64,000 nucleotides of DNA. Origin: Odiellus spinosus. Lineage: Eukaryota; Arthropoda; Arachnida; Opiliones; Phalangiidae. Position numbers and translations under genes: made by a program. The stretch is taken from the NCBI GenBank assembly GCA_963920705.1, contig OY987225.1, positions 806,001 to 870,000 on the forward strand, in the 5' to 3' direction. Below are positions 35,598 through 49,600 of the stretch, one piece after another. Positions within the stretch are counted from its first letter, which is position 1. Each line of letters opens with the position of its first letter. Below the pieces are notes generated by a model. That model was not told the DNA's origin and did not search any database. It saw nothing but the letters and a program-made list of their open reading frames with translations.

Positions 35598-38500
35598 TTC
35601 CAAAGTAAGAGGGGCGCGCGGTGATAGAAACATTTTATTTTTGGCACCTGGAGTCCTGGGTCTGAAAAATATTTTTTTCGCGGAGACTCCCATTGGCTAA
35701 ACACGGTTCACTATATAATGATAACAGAGGCTGCGGGTACCTACATGTAAATATTCTTTTAAACTGGTGGAACAAACCTAATCTTGAACTCGAAGCTTAA
35801 CTCGAACTACTTTCTTGTCTATAAGATCTAACATTTTGTACGAATCCGCCCTGATTTTTCAATTACACCAATCATAGTACAGTTTTACGCTTAATTTTTT
35901 AAAAATGTTAATCAAGTTTTTTAAGCTTCCGCTTTCGCTTTACAAAAGATGCTTCATATAAATATTGGCTTCTCTGTAATTTGAAGCCTGTTAAAATGCA
36001 GGGTTAAACCTTTGTTTTAACGCCAAGCTATTTTCTTGGCCAAAAAATCTTATTTGAAAACGCGCCTAAAATATTGTGGCTCGTAGAAAATCTCATTTGG
36101 GTCAACAATTACAGAGAACGGGTATCTTTTTAAATGTTTATTTGATACGAGTTGTAAACAACTTCCCCAAAAACTCTAAAAGAATACGCGATTACTGATT
36201 ACAGCCCTTGAAGTACTCACGTTCGTAATCACTGCATTTCAGACAAAGCGACAGGCTTGTTATCGGATTACGTGAAGAGGTTCAATATGATATAAATAAT
36301 ATTTCGATTTTAAAAGAGACTTGGAGCTAAAAATGGAACAGCTTTTGAACTTATTGGAGGAAACAACTGCGCTTTTAATGTTATAACACTTAGAGAATAT
36401 GCCTAAGACATTGGGCTTCAATCGCCGGCATATTCTTTTAATGCACGCGCATTTAAAAATTAATTTAAATACTAATAACGTGTCTAATAATAATTTGAAA
36501 TGTCTCGAAGACGTTTTTTGGCACGATGATTTCAAAAATATATTCTTGGCTCACTAAGCGTAAAAAAATCTATGAACCTGAGTAATTACTAAAATTACAA
36601 TCAATATTTAAATATTAAATACAAAAAAATTTCGAGGAGAAATCTGCACTAATTAATAGTGCAATTAATTCGAAATTGACTATTTTAACATTAAGCTTTG
36701 GGCTTTATGGTTTTTATTAATTAGATTTAAATCCGTTTATTGCCCGGAGAGACATTTATTTTAATTACCTTTAACAAATAATATCATTTAAACTATATTT
36801 TTGATTTAATATTCAACTAATAATTGTTCGAAAACGTTTAATCTAAACAAAAGCTAAATATTGAATTAGATTTTTCCTCTCCAATCAAGCTACGCGTAAT
36901 CTTTTCATTCGCAATCCTAGCGGGCAAAACGACAAAATTAAAAGCGGTCTGTCAATCAAACTATAAAACGATGGACTGTAATCAATAATGGAATCGCTAT
37001 CTCGAGAAGATTAAAAAATTTAACGATAATTACGAATCGTTTTAATTTAATAATTGTAAATAACTTAGGTGGTAATAAAAGTCTTACTTGAATCTCCCGA
37101 AATTGAAGAAAAGAAAATGATTGTTCCTAAATCAACGACTCGAAGAGAATGACGTAGTCTGAAGGAAGTTGGTCGCGATAACCGACAGACAAGAAACTAA
37201 TTTCCCAGCACTTTACACGCTACGCTTCTTACTTTTTACGCAACGAGATTTGTTCTAATCTCAAATATGTTTATAAGATAGTTATCAACGGACCCGCGCT
37301 ACATTAAACAAAAGCATATTCTAGGATTGATGTCTACAAACACTCGGCTACCACGACTAAAGCAGAGCGAGACGGAAACAAGATGAACCACGACGACGTT
37401 CCAAAGCTTTACCTTCGAGACATTTCAGTCTTCAAGACCATGTACGAAAGTGCGGCAAGACTAGAGATTCTAGCGTACATGTAGTGTACGCTGATATACC
37501 CGATGATGATTGACAAAAGGCATTAAAGTTCTACGTCACTTGATTGTAATGACGTCAGAGATATCCAGCCATTCAGAGAGGGGGAAAAAACGGAACAATC
37601 GTGGCTTGGATTCAATTGTTTATGGCTATTTTCAATAAAACATCGAAATCTGCAAATGTTTTCTTTAAAGTGACTTTCTCACCATTTTTGTCGTTAATTC
37701 AACCGTTAATAATGGAAATTTTACACCTTTATACGCGCATGATGAGGTAGATGGCGGGTCAATGTCATTGACCGATAAGAAAATTTATTTCTAATTTAAT
37801 GAGAATTAACAGATAGCTAAGGTATGCATTGTATAACATGAAATAATTTTTTGCAATAAACAAAATGGTAAAAGCCTCTTCAAACGGTGTCAAACTGACG
37901 AGCGAACATGAATGAATAACAATGGAAAATTAAATGGTTCTATAAGAAAGAGGATATCTTCTTTTTGGCCGAGTAATTTTGCACAGTCTGCGGAAGATTT
38001 GACATTGATTTTCGGCACGTATAAAATCTGGTAAAATCGCGAGTCAAGAACAGAGATATGTCTCTTCCGATAAACTCTATGTATTGGACAAACTGGGTGT
38101 TTATCAACATCTCTAAGTCGGGGAAGTTATACGTTGCCTCGAAACTAGTTTCTAAAAATTGCAAATTTAGCTAATTTTGTTTAAACAAGACGTGTTTCGT
38201 GAGTTTTTGTGACCGGATTATCCATTTTGGTAGATGTCGTCAGCATCACGAATAATTCACGGTCAGAGTGACGTTACATTTATACGTTATTCTGGGTGTC
38301 TCCCCGTGTCTCGGATGACGCCATCCGTCTGTACAAGTCACTTTAACCTATAGCGCGGCGTTTTAAAATCTCTGTTTAAGAATTTCCACTCCCTCCAAAG
38401 ATGGGGTTTTAATCAAATTCGAACAAGTAATATTATTGAGAGTGAGATAACTTTATTCGCGACATCGTTAGGGCTTAATGTAATATCTCCCTTAGGAATA

Positions 38501-40300
38501 GGAGCTGTATAGTTGAGAGACCGCAATTTATCAATTGAGTGATTTGACTTCTGAAGTCATTTGTCGAGAGTTTCAAATCATCTTTTTTTGTCGCGGATTG
38601 CAAAAAGGTTAATGGGAAAATGCGCGTCTGAGAACAGCCCCCCTTTCGGGGACGGAAGCGGATATCTCGCGTCATCCATAGTTTCAATGTTCTTGCGAAT
38701 GACAAATATAGAACGTTAAAGGTGGTTTTGAAAATTAAAATTGATTGAGACTCGAGATAGACGCGGTAAAGGGAACATTCGTATTATTTTTCTTTTTACT
38801 TGTTACGATACGAGATAGGGCTATTCGCAACCTAACTCCAATTAGAGCCCAAATTGGCCAGTTAATATAGGTGAATTACAATGGTTACCAAGGGATACAA
38901 CTGTAAAATATGAAGTGAAAGAAACAATAAAAATACGTAGGTAAATAAATAAACAATAAATCCAAGCACTATTAGTTTGGTTCGTATTATGTTTTGGGGT
39001 TTTAAGTTTAAAGAGACATTGTCAGCATTGAAATAATAATGGGTTCAGACTTCAGACAGGTTTTAAGTTGGAAATAATATACTTCGGTTTATTATCGAAA
39101 TTGAAATACACGAAAAAGTCAATTATTAGTTCTCAATAAACACCTAATTCACAATTAAAATTGTTCGCGTCTGGTTTGGTTGGTTTACCTCTTAAAATTT
39201 AAGACTAATTAAGCTTCTAATACGATACCAAGTTGTATACTTGAATATCCTTCAAGGTTCATCAGGATATTTCATGCGCGGAAACGGGGCGTATAAAGAT
39301 TCATTTTCACGCTCACTGGTAGCGGGTAAAAAACACCTGAAAATCCGCCTCCGCTACAAGCTCGCGTCGTTTTCATGCTTGCAAAAGCAGAAATAAAACG
39401 CGGGAGAGTGTGCGTGTTCAAAACAATGCAATTGCGGGTTCTTCAAGAAAACATATAGTCACTTTTATATTTTTGTGCCAAGGAGTTTTTCTACTTAATT
39501 AAATAAATTGAAACTAATTAAAATTAGCTTTTAAAAATGAAATCAACTTCTGGATTGCCAATATAATAAAATAAGTACGTTTTGTACTTGACGTTGATAT
39601 ACTGCGTACAATAGACAGCTTAAACTGTAGAAAAACATAACTGATTTGAAAACTTTAACCCGCACCCTATTTTAGCCACAATTTTACGATTTTACAACTC
39701 AATTGAAAGTTTTAAAACTAATTTAAATAGGAATTTGAAAATTAGAAGACTAATTATTTTTCATATACATTATTTAAACTATATCAGTTAACAAACCTCC
39801 CACGTAAAATCGAATGACCCCTGACTACGCTTATAATATGGAAATAAAATAATCGGGGCTGTAATTGAAATTCAACAATGAAGTAGGCTCGTTTAGAGAT
39901 CGGGGTTTGGACAAAATAATCCACAACTATCAGTTAATCAGTTAATCATAAAAAAATAATCGGAAAATTATTCGCGATAACATTGGATTTATCATAGACT
40001 TTTTTCGAAAAATTTTAAGTTATGAATAAAGATAAAATAATCAGAATTTTTCTTGTCCAAACCCCGATCTCTAGGCTCGTTTTCTTCTGCTTCTAAATTT
40101 GGCCCAATAATTAAATTATAATATTATAATTATAATAGAAAAAATCCAATCAAGACCTATTCGAATGTGTATAATATATCGCGTATGGTTAAAATGCTTT
40201 TGATGTATGTTACAGTAGTGTTGAATTCACTTACGACTCTTAGTGAACCTCCGCGTACGGAACAAATCTTGCGGAAAAGCGTCGGTGCGTTATGTACCAT
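35598..40300. other. Intergenic stretch between the SLC23 and receptor-like genes
   Basis: Apart from the possible leader exon at 37.1 kb, only short AT-rich frames occur. A plus-strand 33-codon frame starts at 37384 (MNHDDVPKLYLRDISVF) and has no support. No RNA gene was recognised. Confidence 0.4.
37088..37240 (-). other. Possible untranslated first exon of the SLC23 gene
   Basis: On the minus strand a consensus donor (GATTCAA then GTAAGAC) ends at 37088. Splicing to the acceptor at 34841 (ATTGCAG before AATATCAATGACT) would put a leader just 5' of the SLC23 ATG. The 5' limit is a guess; only the donor and the matching acceptor are seen. Confidence 0.35.
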
Positions 40301-40307
40301 ATACTAT

Positions 40308-40644
40308 CAGAAGTAGATGAAACCCTCCTTTGAAGCCTACTACTCTAATGTTCGATATAGCGCTCCTCTCTGTACGGGTAAAATTCCCAATTTTACGAGA
40401 TCGGAGGGGTCCTACTTCATACCCCCTGTCTACGGAAAATTGGAAATTCTCTCTCTCCACAAACGACGACGTTTGGTTGACGAACTTCAAGGTTGCTAGA
40501 GATATTCGCTGGACGAACTCCCGCTCCGAAAATATCTACCGTTAGGAGGCGTACGAATCGCGGTTTTTGAAACTAACCCATACAGAGAGGGGTAGACAAC
40601 ACCAGGGAGTAATAGACTTCAAAGGAGGGTTTCTTCGGCTTCTG
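40308..40644 (+). mobile_element. CAGAAGCCG-family TIR element, copy 6
   Basis: Full length; flanks ATACTAT and ATATTAT agree at 6 of 7. It ends 10 bp before the stop codon of the receptor-like gene (minus strand), so it would occupy that gene's 3' untranslated region. Confidence 0.85.
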
Positions 40645-40654
40645 ATATTATTGT

Positions 40655-43600
40655 TTAGTTTTTTCCTTCGAAACCAATGATTAACTCTAGGATGGCTACA
40701 AGCATAGCGACTCCTAGTTGCGTAGCCCATACCGCGAACGCCATCTCGACATTTTTCCAATCAATTTTGCGGACTTCATTTTCTACTGGAGTTGTTGGCT
40801 TGGGCTGAATGTTGAATCCCCATTTTTTTTCGAGATAACGATGCCAGGGTGTTATTTGGGAGGTTTCCACGAACGAGCGCAATCTACCGTGGAAAATGTA
40901 AAGTTAAACAAAAATCTATTGAATTTGTTGAAATTGTCCGAGTGTACTATTAGATTTAATAAGAGTGATAGAATAACCACACTGTTGTATTGTCCGTCCT
41001 AAATTTATTGATGTCTCTTCTTGTCATTTTTTTCGACTTCGAAAATATCAAGTACTTGGTCTTCCCCTTAACGGAAGATTTAGTTTTTGATACATGCATG
41101 ACCAAATTAGATATTGACTTTGCAACGTTCCATAGGAATGTTGAAAAACGTAGCGTTTTACCAAACTTTATTTAACATTTGGAAAATTTAATAATAAACA
41201 CACCTTATTTTCACAAAAATCTAGAAACTTTGCTCGTTGTGGACGTTAATGCCATGGCATTTCCAAAACATTATTTTCCCCAAATATCTTACTAATATTC
41301 TTCGTAAAATAAAACATAAAATGTTGATATTAGGTTGGGGAATACCGTATGCTCTGGGAAAAAATGTAAACGATTCCACTTACCTTTTATATTGTGGAAT
41401 TATTATTCCACCACTCGTTCTTACAATCATAATAGTTTTTAAGTCCACATTTTGTGTAAATAAGCCATGTTATGGAAATTTGGACAATGCATCTGTTTTT
41501 TAAATTAGCTTACCGAAATTCCTATGGAACGTTGTTTTATTTTTTTTCCCATGTTTTTGGATGTGAAGGAAAATAATTCTAATCCTATCCAAATCTTCAC
41601 TTTCTATGACAACCTCGAAGTCATATCCTAATATTGTAAGTGGTTGGCCGTACGGATAAACTAACCTGTTGTTGACCAGTTTCAAAGCGGTTGGGTTGAT
41701 TGTATTACCAGCGATGTAGATCAGCGGCTGACAAAGGTATCCGTTGGAGCCCATATATATCGCTTGTTTGAAAATGTTTCCATATTTCTCCAATGCAAAA
41801 ATGATAGTGCTCATCTGATAAATATGCACTGGCAACGGTTTTGGACTCGCTCTTTGTTTCTTTGTCTTTCGGATGAATTCGCACGCTATCTTCATATCTT
41901 CGTAAGTCTGAATCGAAGATATTAGGTTATGAAATAATTTTAATCGTGGCATTAGTACGTGTATACTTATATCGTTATGTATTTTTGTTAACAAGAAAAA
42001 TATTGACTAATTTCTTCATAATTGACGAATTCGGACTGTCCATACTCATAAACCAACTTCTAGGGGCTAAGTACAAATATAATGATGAATTATCGCGATA
42101 GATGGCGCGCCTGCCCCTCATTCTATCTCTCGCTCTCGTACCTATCCACGCATTACACGGCCGTTGCTATGGGAAACTCGTAGAGGGTAGGAATTATCCA
42201 TCGCCTAGTTTTTGTCTCTCTCGTCATAGCGTAGCCAATCAGGAATAGGATCAGAATGGGAACTACAATACTGACATCTCTTAAGAGATCGGTGCGTAAA
42301 GAGTGTACCCAAAATGGAAGCTGCCCCTGCAAGTTCCTCTTCAATTCCGAATCAGTCTATATCACCATAGGTAACGTTATTTCTTATAAGTATGTCAATT
42401 AAGGGAGTTTTTACAAACATCTTGTTAAACGGAAATGAAGAAAATAATGTCGTTTCTAAAAATGGCGCGTTATCCATCTCCCTCCTGAAAAACGGAAGAC
42501 TCGATATTTATACGCCATAAAATAATTAGTACAGTATAACAGGCGCGAAATGTCTATCTTAGGATTGATAGAAAAGTTTTAGTCAATTTTGAAGCAGCAA
42601 ATCAAACGCTGTAGTTTATAAATGCTAATAAATGTTAAAATATTATACGACTTTCTCACAAAATGGGGTCCGTTGTGTTAAAGAGATCTCTTACTACTTT
42701 CCTATCTTATCGGGAGTTCTTGACGGAAGCTTTCCAAAGAAAAATTTGAACTATGCGACAATATTTGTTGGTTCAACCGTTACAAGTTTTTAGTGATTTA
42801 CTATGTTTTCATACTTATATGAAATTGTTACCAATGATATCACGCGGGTAATTAATATAATATATTGCAATTTTTTAATCGCACCGGGAACCTCATTACG
42901 TAAGGCTTTCATAATACAAAAAAGGTTGCTTCGCACCCTTGAAAAAGGCTCTTTATCTGATTCGGGTCAAACCCGTGAAGGGACACAAATTAATTGTTAG
43001 AGGAACATTAATATCTTTAAAATCATAGTTAATGGTTTTAGGCTTCTACTCCAAATATTTTCCAAAAAACGGATAAAGATGACCTAGGGAAAAAATTGCC
43101 TAAAAAGACTTATTATTAATATTCTAAATTTAAATAAGTAACATTAATAAAATGTACACTAATTTAAATTAGTATAATATAAGACAAAACATTATTAATT
43201 TGTTCCTGTTTTTTTTATTATTATTTTAGATTTGTATATCCGAGGCTATAGTGCTCTTGGATATATGTTTAGGTATATTGAAAAGGTATAGTGTAAAAAC
43301 CATTTACCCATCTCACAGCGTTTCACGGCGGCATCTATTGGAAATAAATTTAAAAATCATTAAAACATAACTTTGTTTATAACTATTGTTAAAGGAACTC
43401 ATTTTTGACACTGGAAGAATTTTGAAATAACATAAAAAAGGGAGCGGTTTCCTACGGCGTCTTCATCCGTTTTTTGGAAAATATTTCATCATAATGCAAT
43501 CTTTGGAGTAGTAGAATAAAAGCACTAAATATAATAAAGATATTAAATTGCCGCTTCTCTAACAATAAATTTGTGTTCGTTCACGGGTTTTGGACCCGAA

Positions 43601-46600
43601 TCAGATAAAGAGCCTTTTTTAAGGGTGCGAAGCAATATCTTTTTTGTATGATTTAAATCTTTGTTTAACTAGAGGGGCATTGTACCCGATAAAAAGCGCT
43701 CTTCATTTTTTAAAACTACCTTTGACAATATTATATCTAAATCAGTGGATGATCATAATGGATATGATGATCTCAGTTATCAGTTAAAAAAAAAGGCTGA
43801 AAGGGTATATGGGAAATAACATTACGGTTTCTGATGAAATTCGTGTAAGGATAAAGATATATAACCTTGGCCAGGTTGAATATTAATTATGTTTAGGTCT
43901 CAAATTCGTCTGTGTATGAAACCCGAAATTTGACGGAAAAAAGAGGAAAATTTATGGAAATGATTCTTTTCTATTACCGAATGGCAAATGTCGTATTCAT
44001 CATTAGGCATAGGGTAGAGTCCGAGATACGATGAACCTCTCATGTAGTCTTTTACGGAGTCGATGTTTTTTTGGTGATTTTTCAAGCTATTAGCCTTTAA
44101 AACCGCGCATAATAAGGTGAACAGAACCACAATTTGTAGAATCCAGGGTCCGGTGGCAAGTCTGATAGCCGGCAATGGGGACATGTCGTAACCTTGTCAA
44201 AATAAATAAGTCCTTTTATTCTTTTTGTGACGAGTTCGCCAAAATGTGTTCGAAAATATTCCAGCTACTTGGGGCACTGGTGTACGGCTACATTAGCCCC
44301 AAATCGACGGGGAAACGAGCGTTCATCATCTGGAGGTGGCGTTAGTCAACACCGTTTTGGCGTTTTAATAATATTGGTATTCTGGTGTTAAAGGCCTAGG
44401 ATTTCTTCCGCCTGTCAGTGTCACCTGCCTGTTTCACTGCAAGTGGGCTCGCCTTCTGAGCTTCCCCTTTGGGTAACGAGTCAAGAGAAAGCCTGGAGGG
44501 TGAGTTTGTTTCCAGGTTGACGGGCAGAAGTAATCATAGGCCTTTAATAAAGCCCCTTTAAAGGAAAGTCAATCGTGCCGGGGTCTTGGTGTAATTGTAA
44601 GAAATCCGGCCGTCTTTAAACGGCATTACCTTTTCCCAAAAGGGCTCCAAACTGTTGAAACGTATTATCATAGACGCAACTGAGTACTTTTTTTTTAATT
44701 CCCACGATTCGTTTTTCGATAATCTCAATCGTGGTCAAAAAAACAAACGCCATGGCAACTCCTATCCAAATCTGCCAGTATAAAATGACTTTAATAAAAA
44801 TTCGTTATAATTGCGTAAGCCCACCGAACGAGATAAGAGACTTAAAAGTTTGTCAATAAAAGATAGTTATTGCGTTTAGAAGTATGCTATCGCTAAAAGT
44901 TACGTTATTAGCTAGTTCAACTATTCACGGATTTAAGGTGTTTCCATGAAAGAAAAATTGTTTTATTCAATTACTTTTGTAATTACTATAGAGAGATATA
45001 GAGGAAAAGTTAATCGGCTTCTGATCGGTTCAGGGGCGTCGCTAGGATCTTCAAATTGGGGGAGCTAATCTGGGCAATTGGGGCTTTTGGGGGGGGGCTA
45101 AACGGGGCGATTCGGGGGGCTATTCAATGGGGTTCTGGGGAAACACATGTATTTTTAAAAAAAAATTTGGGGGGGGGGGCTAATTTGAAAAGGCCTAGCG
45201 ACGCCCCTGGATCGGTAGGATTATGTAATTGTTCCTAATTTTGAAAACAAGTTGGTAAATCCATAGCTGAATTTTGCAATTTGTGTAATTTAAAGGCTAC
45301 TTGGGGGGGGGGGGGCGAGAACTCTGAAACGGTGAGATTTGGGCACATGGTTCAAAAGGGTTTTTCTCTTATTAGTAACCCAAAGAACAAGCGCGCGAAG
45401 TTTTACAGACTTACCAACAACACCCCTGTATAATAATTCCTGCGAGCTAATGATTGTGTTCAACTAATTAAGGCCCATTCCGACTATAGGATTTTTGCTG
45501 AAAAACTTGGATTACAACTTTTGCTGTACAACTAATCGCGAATTGTGAAAGGCAAAGTTGTACAACTTTTGCTGATTCAACATTGCGATTTCTATCGCAC
45601 CATCGACCGATTTCTGCTGTACAATTTTAGTCTACTTTCAAAGTGACCAATAGGAAAGCGACGTATTTATAGCGGATAAATTGTTAGCGCCATTTTTCAC
45701 TAGCCTAGGCTTAACGCTTCGCGCAAATACTCCTCTTTTTTTACTGTTTGACATGTTTTTGGTTTAAAGAAAACTTAATAGCGCAATTGTAGCCAAGGCT
45801 TTTTTTATTTTGAATGGTTGCTTCCATTTTAAATACTAAAATTTAATGACTTAATTTCAGCCAACTATTAAGCCTCGCCACAAGTTCATGATTTTTATTA
45901 GTGTTTATCCCTTTATCTAAACTCGAATTTCATCAGAAACCGTAATGTCTTTTCCAATGGACCCGCGGCGCTTGATAACTGAAATCGTCGTCGTCGTCGT
46001 CGTCGTTTCCCTCTTCCCACCGTCCACTGAATTCGAATTAATACAGACAAAGGCACTTTTGAAAAAATTTGATAAGATTTCGTTCGGGTACAAGAGTATC
46101 TCTAGTTAAACACAGATTTCAATAATGAAATGTTGATTAAGTATACGAAGTAATAGAAAGTAAGGTGCCTGAATGGGTTACAAAAGGGTGAAATCTTAAG
46201 CTTAGCCGATCTTTACTAATTGCTTCAAAATGATAAACAAAAATTTTATTTCTTAAACAGTAAAATGATAAGGAATATCCATCGAATTCGAGTTAATAGA
46301 AAGTAAGGTGCCTGAATGGGTTACAAAAGGGTGAAATCATAAGCTTAACCGAGCTTTATTAATTGCTTCAAAATGGTAAACAAAATTTTATTTCTTAAAC
46401 AGTAGAATGATAATGTATATCCATCGAATTCGAGTTAATAGAGAGACAGGTGCCTGTATGGGTGACGAAAAGGGTAAAACATATAACTAGCCGAGCTTTT
46501 TTAATTGGCTTTAAATATATAAACAAAAATTTAATTTATTAAACAGTAGATAAGCTTTTTTAATGGCATTTTTTTATCGTTAACTGAAATTTGCATTCAC

Positions 46601-49600
46601 TGGGTTCTTCTACTAGGGTAGCCCTCTTTAGCCGTCTTATTTTGACTATTATATTATATCATGAGTATCCCGGTAAATTTACCCTAATTCACCGTGATTA
46701 AAAAGTTGGCAAGATTTTCTTATCATTTGATTTTTAACTTTAAAAATATATCTCTTCTCGGCCTATATAAGCGTGATTTACAGATTCGGTACTCATAGAT
46801 GCACCGCACCAATGGGTGGGATACGTTAGCGTTTAAAATTGTTACGAATCCTCTCGCTTGCGCGATGGTGTCGTCTTCGATTGTTTCGGCAATCGTTTCT
46901 CACCTATATTTAGGTGATAAGAGACCTCTTTCTCCAGATCTTTTGGGTAGAATACTCGAATAAACCGAGCCGATTGAATTTAAATATGTAAGACCATTTC
47001 ACAATGAAAAGTCTAAGGATTAAATATCACTTGAGTTGGACTACATATCCTGCGAAGTGCTCAATTACACACGAAATTTGAATTTTAACGTTCTCAATCT
47101 CTACTTTATTTTTTTTTAAATACTTTTTTGCGACAAGGATGTGCTTTAGATCCAAAAGCACCGTCATTACTACTACGTAATGACATTGCTTTTAAGTAGT
47201 TGGCCAATTATTAAAGTCTGGATCTAAAGCAAATCTAACTTAAGTGTATTAAAAAATGAAGATTTAGAATGTTAAATATGATAGGCGAAACGGAAATTGA
47301 TGTCGGCGAGTTAATTATACGGCCACATAATTCTGGTCTTCTGAATTATGTTCTCTTGAATTGTTTCGCCTTCCATGCCCATTTTTTGTCGATGTTATTC
47401 CATATTATAAATTTAATCTCTAGCTCGGTCTAACCCGTCCCTCTTGTAATATTTTAGGTATGGCTAGGTTCGTTAATCCCTCACCTATACCTCAAACTAG
47501 TTAAAGCCTCGAGCTACCCCGTCCATCTGGTAATCTTTAAGGAATGTTTTGGATAGATAATCGCTCTAATTAGCCAATCCCTCCAACTAGTTTATCCTTA
47601 GCTCAGGCTATTTGTAATATTTTAGGTAAGGCTAGGTTAGGTTAGTTAATTCCTCGAATTAGCCCATCCTTCCAACTAGTTAATCCCTCGGGCTACCCAT
47701 TCCATCATGTAATCTTTATGATAAGGTTAAATTATGTTAATTAATTCCTGGAAATTGCCCATCCCTCCAACTAGGTAATCCCTAGCTCAGGCTAACCCGT
47801 TCCACTTGTAATATTTTAGGTAATATTTGGTTAGGTTAGTTAATCCCTTGAATTAGACCATCCCTCTTTTTAATACTTTAGGTAAGGTTAGGTTAGTTAA
47901 TCTCTATCTTTCAAGATTTGTTCTAGGGTCTCAATTACGAATAGATTGAAGCCTCAATTAAACGCTATAATATTTATTCATCATTAGTAAGAATTAAGGT
48001 TCAATATATACCTATAAAGCAAAATAGTGAAATGAGGAAAAGGTGTATATTTCTGGTGAAAAAAGGGACAGAAATTATACAAAAAAGAGGTTGCTTCGCA
48101 CCCTTAAAAATGGCTCTTTATCTAACTCAAATCAAACCCGTGAAGGGACACAAATTAATTGTTAGAGAAAGAGCAATTTCATATCTTTAAAATTATAGTT
48201 AGTAGATTTAGTCTACTACTTCAAAGATTTTAATATTATTATATATTTTCCAAAAAACGGATAAAGACGACCTAGGTAACCTTCCTCTCTCATTGATGTT
48301 AATTTTAAATTCTATCAGTATCACTAATAAAATTTGCTAAAGATGGAGTTCGTTTAATGTATATATATTTATCATTAGTCCTAGGTCGTCTTTATCCGTT
48401 TTTTGGAAAATATATAATAATATTAAAATCTTTGAAGTAGTAGACTAAATCTACTAACTATAATTTTAAAGATATGAAATTGCTCTTTCTTTAACAATTA
48501 ATTTGTGTCCCTTCACGGGTTTGATTCGAGTTAGATAAAGAGCCCTTTTTAAGGGTGCGAAGCAACCTCTTTTTTGTATAATATATATATATATATGCAG
48601 GAAGAAAAATAACCAAATGTAAAGTTCAGTTCAGTTCAGACTTTTTTACCACCTCGTGGCTCTTTTTTTTCGGAAATTGCGCCCTCTAGTCTGAATATTT
48701 ATAACTAGAAAACGAATAATGACGTCATAGATGGCTTGAAGTTAGGAAAATTGTATTAAGAGTTGCACAATTTTTGCGCCTCTGTGTGAAAACGAAGTTG
48801 TACAACTAAAATCGTACAGCAAAAGTTGGCCGAGGGTTTTCAGCAAAAATCCTATAGTCTGAATGGGCCTTAAAATTACTCAAAAATTTTAAAAATTGTA
48901 TTGTAAACATTTTAATGATGCTGATCAATAAAATATATTTTTTCTCGCGGGTGATTTCAGTAGCTATATCGGCTGCAAACTGTCCGAAAATACGAAAACT
49001 TTCCTAGTGAAAACCCATTTTAATATCTAATTTACTTGATCATAGAAGTGTTCTTTAAATAAATAATAAGGTGGGTCAATATATTACCAAGAATAGATTC
49101 AACACAAGAATATGGAAGAGCTATACCTTTGTTCGCGCGCTAGTCTCAAGCGGATGGAGCCTACGAAGGTCTTACGCCGCGCCTCATGTCACGTACGCAG
49201 GAAGCGGTTGGCTGTTTTCTACGATAAGTGCGGGAGGGGAGGATATCAGACTGCGGGGATAGGCGCTGTCGGCAGAGCTAGCTCTCTATCGCGGACCTCG
49301 AAAGCTCGTGATAGGGTGAAAATCATAACGCATATTACGTCAAATCTAGCCGCTCGAAACTAGCGTTAAACCAGAGGTATCGCGTACGGTTCGATATTCT
49401 TGTGTTGAAACTATTCTTGATTTAAATTAAATTTGACTTTACTTCGACCGGCATGTTGAGAATTTCGTCAAACAATCCAGGGTATTCCACACGCACCGTG
49501 GCGTTCTTTCTGGAGAAAAACCTCAGACAAGATTCTGTGACTGGTATAGTCGCGTTAAACTTTCCGTTTCGTCCGTACACATTCATTGCTCCGTTGGGAT

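Larger units (their letters stand above)
45472..48869. mobile_element. 3.4-kb composite non-autonomous element bounded by TTAA
   Basis: Inverted ends: GGCCCATTCCGACTATAGGA at the left and, as its near-complement, TCCTATAGTCTGAATGGGCC at the right. Pairing runs through GGATTTTTGCTGAAAA and AACTTTTGCTGTAC, with TTAA at 45468-45471 and 48870-48873. TTAA targets are used by piggyBac and Kolobok-type elements. No transposase frame is visible. The interior is filled by other repeats, including a foldback element, listed separately. Confidence 0.75.

Noticed and set aside
49071-49363. Two plus-strand frames in a GC-richer block
   Set aside because: Length is explained by GC content; residues resemble no known family.
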